The notes under the pieces were generated by a model, which worked only from the letters and a program-made list of their open reading frames with translations, had not been told where the DNA came from and searched no databases. 7,384 nucleotides of DNA. Origin: Oscillospiraceae bacterium. GTDB lineage: Bacteria; Bacillota; Clostridia; Oscillospirales; Oscillospiraceae. The position numbers and the translations under genes are program-made. The first letter of the stretch is position 1. Each line of letters begins with the position of its first letter. Positions 1 to 4,819 of this stretch are shown here, piece by piece. The DNA lies in the NCBI GenBank assembly GCA_017624645.1, contig JAGAMQ010000130.1:1-7384 (forward strand). The letters run 5' to 3'.

Positions 1-1
1 A

Positions 2-745
2 AAGATCTTCTCTGCGGAGCTCTGGCACAATTTGGAGTCCAGATACGCCTACATCGAAAATCGCCTTTTCTCCAAATTGGCACCGGATGTACCTTCCGCC
101 CCAAGCTGGCCTCGAATCGCGATCCATATTGCAGTCCTTTTTGGTGTTTACGGCTGCGCTTTGCAGCAAGACGTGTTGGCGCCGGAGCAGTCTTTTGATT
201 TATCTGTTGATGTGGGTGACTTTACCGCGCCCATGGCTGCACTGTACGCAAAAAAAATGGGATTGCCTGTTGGTAATGTTGTTCTTTGCACGCAGGATAA
301 CAGCGCCCTCTGGGATTTGATTAACAGAGCAGAAATGGGAACCAGTATACTGAACCCGGATCGAAAGCTCGGTGCAGAACGTCTGATCCATAACATATTT
401 GGGGTAGATGAAGTGCTGCGTTTTCACAGTGCCTGTGAAAGACACGGCGTTTATACTGTTTCAGATGAACAGCTTCCTGTCATCGGTAACGGTCTGTTTG
501 CCGCGGTGGTTGGCGAACAACGCATAAACACCACAATTAACAGCATTTACAGAACCAATCAATACCTTACCACTCCTCTTGGTGCCATCTGCTATGCCGG
601 GCTACAGGATTACAGAGCCAAGGCAGGGGAGAGCTGTCCCACCGTTCTTTTCATATACGACGCCCCATCTACCTGCCAAAATACACTGCACAAAGCAACA
701 GGTCTTGGTTTTGAAGATATTGTTCGTCTTCAAAACGGAGGTTAG
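2..745 (+). CDS. Threonine-synthase-like PLP-fold protein, 3' part (5' end outside window)
   Basis: The reading frame is open from the left edge to a TAG stop, giving 247 visible residues. A TTG at 32 could be a start but has no ribosome binding site, so the gene most likely begins upstream of the window. The pattern matches the C-terminal half of the bacterial/fungal threonine synthase family, which makes threonine from O-phosphohomoserine with PLP. Visible residues 66-96 follow the stretch that in the family reads roughly VPTGNFGN...YAKKMGLP, and AKKMGLPVGNVVLC (83-96) is well kept. Residues 191-205 (TPLGAICYAGLQDYR) correspond to the family's DPHTAVAY...DY region, and 213-225 to its TV...TASPxKF region. 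The glycine-rich loop is DVGDFTA instead of PTGNFGN, DPHTA has become TPLGA, and the final TASP motif has become DAPST. Catalytic competence is therefore doubtful. The family link is fairly firm. The substrate and activity are unknown, and a divergent paralogue is likelier than the cell's main ThrC. Confidence 0.72.
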   Translation, partial: KIFSAELWHNLESRYAYIENRLFSKLAPDVPSAPSWPRIAIHIAVLFGVYGCALQQDVLAPEQSFDLSVDVGDFTAPMAALYAKKMGLPVGNVVLCTQDNSALWDLINRAEMGTSILNPDRKLGAERLIHNIFGVDEVLRFHSACERHGVYTVSDEQLPVIGNGLFAAVVGEQRINTTINSIYRTNQYLTTPLGAICYAGLQDYRAKAGESCPTVLFIYDAPSTCQNTLHKATGLGFEDIVRLQNGG

Positions 746-754
746 GAGGTACCT

Positions 755-1444
755 ATGGCACTATATGCAATAGGCGACCTGCACCTATGTCTTGGCGCGC
801 CAAAACCAATGGATATCTTTGGCGGGGCCTGGGTGGGTTATATGGAGAAGCTGAAAACAGCCTTCTCAATGATCAAGCCCGAAGACACCACAGTCCTTTT
901 AGGAGACCTGTCATGGGCATTGGACCTGCAGGAAGCGGTTGCGGATTTTTCATTCATCAACGAGATTCCCGGCAAAAAAATCATTCTTAAAGGAAATCAC
1001 GATTATTGGTGGAGCACCGCATCCAAGTTTTACAACTTTTGCAAGGAAAAGGGTTTTTCGGATCAGTACATTCTTAATAACAACTTTTACGAGTACGACG
1101 GATGGGCAATTTGCGGAACCCGAGGCTGGTTTTACGAAGAAGAAAAAAGCGGAACCCATGACGAAAAAGTTTTTAAAAGGGAACTGCTCCGTCTGGAAGC
1201 ATCCTTAAAGGCAGCCGGAGACCTTCCTAAAATGGTCTTTCTTCATTACCCACCCCGTTACAAGGGTTATGAATGTACGGAAATTCTGCAACTTTTGAAG
1301 CAATACGAGGTCCGGCGCTGTTTCTATGGTCATCTTCACGGTCAAAGTCACGGTTTGGCCCTGGAAGGGCTTTGGGACAGCGTGGAATTTAAGCTTGTTT
1401 CCGCCGATCGGCTGGATTTCAAGCCATATTGTGTAATTTCTTAA
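755..1444 (+). CDS. Calcineurin-like metallophosphoesterase (predicted phosphohydrolase, COG1768-like)
   Basis: This is a complete 229-residue protein with the whole binuclear-metal signature of the metallophosphoesterase superfamily: GDLHL (D8, H10), GDLSW (D51), GNHDYW (N81, H82, D83), FLHYPP (H164) and GHLH (H193, H195). These residues bind two divalent metals and activate water to hydrolyse phosphoesters. No signal peptide or membrane segment is visible, so it should be cytosolic. The order and spacing of motifs and the GNHDYWW and HYPPRY wording fit the small uncharacterised Firmicutes group called predicted phosphohydrolase (COG1768). The physiological substrate is not known and cannot be read from the sequence. 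ATG 755 is the start: AGGAGG at 744-749 lies 5 nt upstream and overlaps the stop of the preceding gene, so the two are probably cotranscribed and translationally coupled. All key residues are present. Confidence 0.9.
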   Translation: MALYAIGDLHLCLGAPKPMDIFGGAWVGYMEKLKTAFSMIKPEDTTVLLGDLSWALDLQEAVADFSFINEIPGKKIILKGNHDYWWSTASKFYNFCKEKGFSDQYILNNNFYEYDGWAICGTRGWFYEEEKSGTHDEKVFKRELLRLEASLKAAGDLPKMVFLHYPPRYKGYECTEILQLLKQYEVRRCFYGHLHGQSHGLALEGLWDSVEFKLVSADRLDFKPYCVIS

Positions 1445-1461
1445 AGTTTTTCAAAAAACTA

Positions 1462-1490
1462 TAGACAATTACTACTTTTTTTGCTAGAAT
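1462..1490 (+). promoter_or_regulatory. Sigma-A-type promoter for tig (extended -10)
   Basis: TAGACA at 1462-1467 matches 5 of 6 positions of the -35 consensus. TAGAAT at 1485-1490 matches 5 of 6 of the -10 consensus. The spacer is 17 bp and contains a run of seven T. TGC directly before the -10 (1482-1484) makes an extended -10. Transcription should begin near 1496-1498, giving a leader of about 60 nt before the tig ATG. It lies in the gap after the metallophosphoesterase gene, which supports a new transcription unit starting here. Confidence 0.8.
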
Positions 1491-1517
1491 ATATCGGATG
1501 CAAAATTTGTATATGAA

Positions 1518-1535
1518 GGGTCGCAAAATTGACCC
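1518..1535 (+). promoter_or_regulatory. Small hairpin in the tig 5' leader
   Basis: GGGTC (1518-1522) and GACCC (1531-1535) are perfect inverted arms around an 8-nt A/T-rich loop, about 20 nt from the predicted transcript 5' end and 8 nt before the Shine-Dalgarno sequence. It does not mask the ribosome binding site. A role in mRNA stability is possible but is inference. Five base pairs can arise by chance. Confidence 0.35.
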
Positions 1536-1543
1536 GGATTACT

Positions 1544-1550
1544 GGGAGGA
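1544..1550 (+). promoter_or_regulatory. Ribosome binding site that sets the tig start
   Basis: GGGAGGA sits 7 nt before ATG 1558. The upstream in-frame ATG codons at 1498 and 1513 have no such site, and 1498 coincides with the predicted transcription start. This decides for the 1558 start. Confidence 0.85.
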
Positions 1551-1557
1551 TATAAAA

Positions 1558-2859
1558 ATGAACATCAAGAGCACTGAAAAGAAGGGCAACGAGGTTACCG
1601 TCGTTGTCGAGATCGACAAGGAACTGATGGAGTCCGGCGTTCAGAAGGCTTATATGAAGGCCCGTAAGAACATCATGATCCCCGGTTTCCGTAAGGGCAA
1701 GGCCCCCCGGAAGATGATCGAGGCAATGTACGGTGCACACGTTTTCTATGAAGACGGTCTGGAGGAGATCTTCCCCGAGATCTACGAAGAGGCTGTTGTT
1801 AAGCAGGAGCTGAAGGCTATCGGCCGTCCCAACCTGACTGATCTGCAGATCAGCGACGACCACATCGTTACCATTACCATCACCACCGAGGTTTACCCCG
1901 AGGTTACCCTGGGCGACTACAAGGGCATTGAGGTAGAAAAGGCAGAGGCTGCTGTTTCCGACGAGCAGGTGGAAGCTGAGCTGGATCGTATGGCCCAGAA
2001 CGTTGCATCTACCGAGACTGTTGAGCGTGCTGCCGAGATGGGTGACACTGCCAATATCGACTTCGAAGGCTTTGACAACGGTGTTGCCTTTGAGGGCGGC
2101 AAGGGCGAAAACTTCGATCTGAAGCTGGGCTCCGGTTCCTTTGTTCCCGGTTTTGAGGAGCAGATCGTTGGTATGACTGCCGGCGAGGAGAAGGACATTG
2201 ACATTACTTTCCCCGAGGACTACCACGCAGAGCTGGCTGGCAAGGCCGTCGTCTTCCATGTGAAGCTGAACAAGGTTACCGTGACCAACGTTCCTGCAAA
2301 GGATGACGAGTTTGCAAAGGACGTTTCCGAGTTTGAGACCCTGGAGGAGCTGAAGGCCGATATCCGTGCCAAGGCCCTGGAGACCGCACAGAAGCAAATT
2401 GATTCCGCCTTTGAGCAGGCTTGTGTCGAGAAGGCTGCCGAGAACACTACCGTTGAGATGCCCAAGGCCCTGATTGAGAGCGAGCTGGACAACCAGATGG
2501 AGCGTTTCGGTTACCAGCTGCAGATGAGTGGCTACTCCATGGACGCATATGCAAAGATGATGGGCGGCGATATGGCCACCATGCGTGAAGCTTTCCGTCC
2601 TGCTGCTGAGAAGCAGGCAAAGGCAAATGTGACTCTGACCAAGATCATCGAGGTTGAGGGACTGACCGCCACCGAGGAAGAGATTGAAGCCGAATTTGAG
2701 TCCATGGCAAAGCAGTACGACATGGAGATCGAAAAGATCAAGACCATGGTTCCTGCCGAGGAGATCAAGTCCAGCCTGGAGACCCGCAAGGCTGTCAAGG
2801 TGATCGTTGACGCAGCCGTTGCTGTTGCCCCCAAGGCAGAGGAGAAGACCGAGGAATAA
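1558..2859 (+). CDS. tig: Trigger factor, ribosome-associated chaperone and peptidyl-prolyl isomerase
   Basis: Trigger factor binds near the ribosome exit tunnel through protein L23 and shields nascent chains. From ATG 1558 the protein has 433 residues, the usual family length. The N-terminal ribosome-binding domain (about 1-110) carries the signature GFRKGKAP at 43-50. The FKBP-type isomerase domain (about 150-242) shows GDTANIDFEGF near 162-172, GSGSFVPGFEEQIVGM at 191-206 and FPEDYHAELAGK near 218-229. The helical, charged C-terminal chaperone domain fills about 245-425 and ends in an acidic/lysine-rich tail. It has its own promoter and a strong ribosome binding site, and it heads the tig-clpP-clpX unit. 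Codons are strongly biased to C/G endings (AAG, GAG, CTG, CCC), more than in the flanking upstream genes, as expected of a very highly expressed protein. A longer version starting at 1498 is open but is not supported by family alignment. Confidence 0.97.
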   Translation: MNIKSTEKKGNEVTVVVEIDKELMESGVQKAYMKARKNIMIPGFRKGKAPRKMIEAMYGAHVFYEDGLEEIFPEIYEEAVVKQELKAIGRPNLTDLQISDDHIVTITITTEVYPEVTLGDYKGIEVEKAEAAVSDEQVEAELDRMAQNVASTETVERAAEMGDTANIDFEGFDNGVAFEGGKGENFDLKLGSGSFVPGFEEQIVGMTAGEEKDIDITFPEDYHAELAGKAVVFHVKLNKVTVTNVPAKDDEFAKDVSEFETLEELKADIRAKALETAQKQIDSAFEQACVEKAAENTTVEMPKALIESELDNQMERFGYQLQMSGYSMDAYAKMMGGDMATMREAFRPAAEKQAKANVTLTKIIEVEGLTATEEEIEAEFESMAKQYDMEIEKIKTMVPAEEIKSSLETRKAVKVIVDAAVAVAPKAEEKTEE

Positions 2860-2865
2860 GTCCTC
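2851..2865 (+). repeat. Short inverted repeat over the tig stop codon
   Basis: GAGGA (2851-2855) and TCCTC (2861-2865) pair across a 5-nt loop that includes the TAA stop. No T-tract follows, so it is not an intrinsic terminator. It could be a small mRNA stem, or chance. Confidence 0.3.
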
Positions 2866-2873
2866 TCCTGAAT

Positions 2874-2892
2874 GGTTAGAATGTTTCAAACC
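2874..2892 (+). repeat. Inverted repeat in the tig-clpP gap
   Basis: GGTTAGAA (2874-2881) and TTCAAACC (2885-2892) form a dyad with one mismatched pair (A2878/A2888) and a 3-bp centre. It ends 3 nt before the clpP Shine-Dalgarno sequence (2896-2902). It does not match the CtsR direct-repeat operator or the HrcA CIRCE element, the usual clp/heat-shock regulators in Bacillota. It could be an operator or an mRNA stem; its function is unknown. Confidence 0.4.
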
Positions 2893-2909
2893 CTGAAAGG
2901 AGCATAACC

Positions 2910-3494
2910 ATGAGTTTTATTCCCTATGTTGTTGAGCAGACCAGCCGCGGAGAGCGCAGCTACGACATTTTCTCCCGGCTGCTGAACGACCGTATCATTT
3001 TTCTCTCCGAAGAGGTCAATGATACCACTGCCAGTCTGATCGTGGCCCAGATGCTTTATTTGGAAGCACAGGATCCCGATAAGGACATTCAGTTCTATAT
3101 CAACAGCCCCGGTGGCAGTGTCACTGCCGGTATGGCGATCTATGACACCATGCAGTACATCAAGTGCGATGTGGCAACCATCTGCGTTGGCATGGCGGCC
3201 TCCATGGGCGCATTCCTGCTGTCCGCCGGCACCAAAGGAAAGCGTATGGCACTGCCCAACGCTGAGATCATGATCCATCAGCCTTCTGCAGGCACCCAGG
3301 GACAGATCACCGATATGGCGATCCATCTGAAAAGATTGGAGACCATCAAGAAGCGGATGAACCGTATCCTTGCCGAGAATACCGGCAGAACCGTAGAGGA
3401 AACCACAGACGCCTGCGAACGGGATAATTTCATGTCTGCAGAGGAAGCTCTTGCTTTCGGCCTGATCGACCGTGTGATCGAGCATCACAAATAA
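2910..3494 (+). CDS. clpP: ClpP, ATP-dependent Clp protease proteolytic subunit
   Basis: ClpP is the serine peptidase that forms the two-ring, 14-subunit chamber into which ClpX or ClpC feeds unfolded protein. The 194-residue protein has normal family length and an intact triad: Ser98 in GMAASMGA, His123 in MIHQP and Asp172 in CERDNFM, the same numbers as in Bacillus subtilis ClpP. The oxyanion-loop region SPGGSVTAG (66-74) is present, and the short N-terminal segment before YDIFSRLL is typical of the axial loop. ATG 2910 has AAAGGAG at 2896-2902, spaced 7 nt. It lies 50 nt after tig and 24 nt before clpX, with no terminator on either side, so it is very probably cotranscribed with both. No CtsR box is visible nearby, so regulation differs from clpP genes directly under CtsR, at least at this spot. 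Nothing is missing or unusual in the protein. Confidence 0.98.
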   Translation: MSFIPYVVEQTSRGERSYDIFSRLLNDRIIFLSEEVNDTTASLIVAQMLYLEAQDPDKDIQFYINSPGGSVTAGMAIYDTMQYIKCDVATICVGMAASMGAFLLSAGTKGKRMALPNAEIMIHQPSAGTQGQITDMAIHLKRLETIKKRMNRILAENTGRTVEETTDACERDNFMSAEEALAFGLIDRVIEHHK

Positions 3495-3518
3495 CCACTG
3501 AAAGGCGGAAACACCTTC

Positions 3519-4763
3519 ATGGCAAAAAATGAAGAACAGAAGATTTGCTGCTCTTTCTGTGGCAAGCAGGAGCATGAGGCAAGAATCATTGCCGGTCCCG
3601 GTGTATATATCTGCAGTGATTGCGTAGATGCCTGCTGCGACCTGCTCCATGAGACAGAAGCCGCTGAAACCACCCCTGACAAGCTGCCCACCCCGATGGA
3701 AATGAAGGCTTATATGGACGGCTATATCATTGGACAGGACGAGGCAAAAATCGCATTGTCCGTAGCTGTTTACAACCATTATAAGCGAATCTATTTCGCA
3801 AAGGAAATGGATGTGGAACTGCAAAAGAGCAACATTTTGATGATCGGTCCTACCGGTTCCGGTAAAACCCTGTTTGCACAAACCCTTGCAAAGATCCTCA
3901 ATGTTCCTTTTGCCATCGCTGATGCCACAACACTGACGGAAGCTGGCTATGTGGGTGACGATGTGGAGAACATCCTTGTGAGGCTTTTGCAGGCAGCTGA
4001 CTTCGATGTAGAATTGGCTCAGCGCGGTATCATCTACATTGACGAAATGGACAAGATCGCACGTAAGAGTGAGAACACCTCCATAACCCGGGATGTATCC
4101 GGCGAGGGTGTCCAGCAGGCCCTGCTTAAGATTCTGGAAGGTACGATTGCGAATGTTCCCCCTCAGGGAGGAAGAAAGCATCCCCAACAGGAAACCATCA
4201 AGGTAGACACCACCAACATCCTCTTCATCTGTGGCGGCGCTTTTGACGGATTGGATAAGATCATTGAAGCCAGGACCGACCGGTCCGCCATCGGCTTTGA
4301 TGCCCCTGTGGAAAGCAAGAAAAACCGTGATCTGGGCAAGCTCTTCGCACAGGTCCAGCCCCATGATCTTTTGAAGTTCGGAATTATCCCCGAGTTGGTA
4401 GGCCGTATGCCTGTTATTACCACTTTGCAGGATCTGAAAAAAGAAGACCTTGTTAGGATCCTCACAGAGCCTAAGAACGCACTGACCAAGCAATATCAAG
4501 CATTGCTGGCAATGGATGATGTTGACCTTGAGATCACCACTGAAGCCTTGGAAGCGGTTGCGCAAAAGGCAATTGAACGGCAGATTGGTGCCCGTGGACT
4601 GCGGGCTGTGATGGAGCAAACCATGACCAAGATCATGTTTATGATCCCCTCTGATTTGACCATCAAAAAAGTTGTGATCACTCCGGAGTGCATTAATGGA
4701 GGCGAACCCAAGTTGGTGCGCAGCAGTTCCAAACCCCGTTCCGGAAAGCTAGTAAACAACTGA
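3519..4763 (+). CDS. clpX: ClpX, AAA+ unfoldase of the ClpXP protease
   Basis: ClpX is a hexameric ATPase that recognises tagged or native substrates, unfolds them and threads them into ClpP. The 414-residue protein is of usual length. The N-terminal zinc-binding domain has C11-x2-C14 and C32-x2-C35. The AAA+ core shows Walker A GPTGSGKT at 110-117, pore loop GYVG at 143-146, Walker [10 protein letters not shown] at 171-179 (D175, E176), the [10 protein letters not shown] segment at 191-200 and the sensor-2 GARGLR at 357-362. The IGF tripeptide that docks into ClpP pockets is present at 258-260, so pairing with the adjacent ClpP is expected. ATG 3519 is preceded by AAAGGCGG (3501-3508), a less perfect ribosome binding site than those of tig and clpP. 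The gene is followed by a hairpin terminator. No lonB-like gene lies between it and lon. Confidence 0.98.
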   Translation: MAKNEEQKICCSFCGKQEHEARIIAGPGVYICSDCVDACCDLLHETEAAETTPDKLPTPMEMKAYMDGYIIGQDEAKIALSVAVYNHYKRIYFAKEMDVELQKSNILMIGPTGSGKTLFAQTLAKILNVPFAIADATTLTEAGYVGDDVENILVRLLQAADFDVELAQRGIIYIDEMDKIARKSENTSITRDVSGEGVQQALLKILEGTIANVPPQGGRKHPQQETIKVDTTNILFICGGAFDGLDKIIEARTDRSAIGFDAPVESKKNRDLGKLFAQVQPHDLLKFGIIPELVGRMPVITTLQDLKKEDLVRILTEPKNALTKQYQALLAMDDVDLEITTEALEAVAQKAIERQIGARGLRAVMEQTMTKIMFMIPSDLTIKKVVITPECINGGEPKLVRSSSKPRSGKLVNN

Positions 4764-4768
4764 ATTCA

Positions 4769-4794
4769 GGGGGTAGTTCAGCTACCCCCATTTT
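4769..4794 (+). terminator. Intrinsic terminator after clpX, probably partial
   Basis: GGGGGTAG (4769-4776) and CTACCCCC (4782-4789) form a perfect 8-bp GC-rich stem with a 5-nt loop (TTCAG). It is followed by ATTTT and then CTCCCTTT. The stem is strong, but the T-tract is short and interrupted, so termination may be incomplete. It starts 5 nt after the clpX stop codon. No good promoter is visible between it and lon, so some read-through may supply lon. Confidence 0.75.
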
Positions 4795-4810
4795 CTCCCT
4801 TTGGAAGGAG
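4795..4810 (+). promoter_or_regulatory. lon ribosome binding site with a complementary upstream arm
   Basis: AAGGAG (4805-4810) is the only Shine-Dalgarno sequence for lon and lies 9 nt before TTG 4820. The sequence just before it, CTCCCTT (4795-4801), can pair with it: C4795-G4810, T4796-A4809, C4797-G4808, C4798-G4807, a bulged C4799, then T4800-A4806 and T4801-A4805, closing a 3-nt loop. The stem would hide the whole site. Whether it forms in the cell is not known. Confidence 0.45.
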
Positions 4811-4819
4811 TTGACCCCA

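Noticed and set aside
32..34. TTG 32 as the true start of the first gene
   Set aside because: The frame is open to the edge, there is no ribosome binding site, and the matched family is about twice as long, so the start is almost certainly outside the window.
1445..1482. AT-rich hairpin AGTTTT/AAAACT after the metallophosphoesterase, with a T-run further on, as a terminator
   Set aside because: The stem is 6 bp with only one G-C pair, and the T-run lies 15 nt away inside the tig promoter spacer. It is too weak to call.
1498..1557. N-terminal extension of tig from ATG 1498 or 1513
   Set aside because: There is no ribosome binding site, ATG 1498 falls on the predicted transcription start, and trigger factors begin where ATG 1558 begins. 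A strong Shine-Dalgarno sequence serves 1558.
2877..2882. TAGAAT before clpP as a -10 box of an internal promoter
   Set aside because: No acceptable -35 is found 16-18 bp upstream and there is no TG extension. The bases are part of the inverted repeat.
1459..2889. A 476-codon open frame on the minus strand across tig
   Set aside because: It lies exactly antisense to a certain, codon-biased gene, starts with a non-ATG codon, is low-complexity in Leu, Gly, His and Asn, and has no known family pattern. Its openness follows from the codon bias of tig.
3495..3518. AAGG/CCTT pairing in the clpP-clpX gap as a regulatory stem
   Set aside because: Only 4 bp over an 8-nt loop, which is expected by chance.
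2886..4619. A 577-codon open frame on the minus strand across clpP and most of clpX
   Set aside because: It is antisense to two certain genes, and its residues mirror their codon pattern. I see no ribosome binding site or family motif. Its 4-base overlap with the frame opposite tig looks suggestive but depends on a TTG start.
4811..4813. TTG 4811 as the lon start
   Set aside because: It directly abuts the Shine-Dalgarno sequence with no spacer. TTG 4820, 9 nt away, fits initiation.
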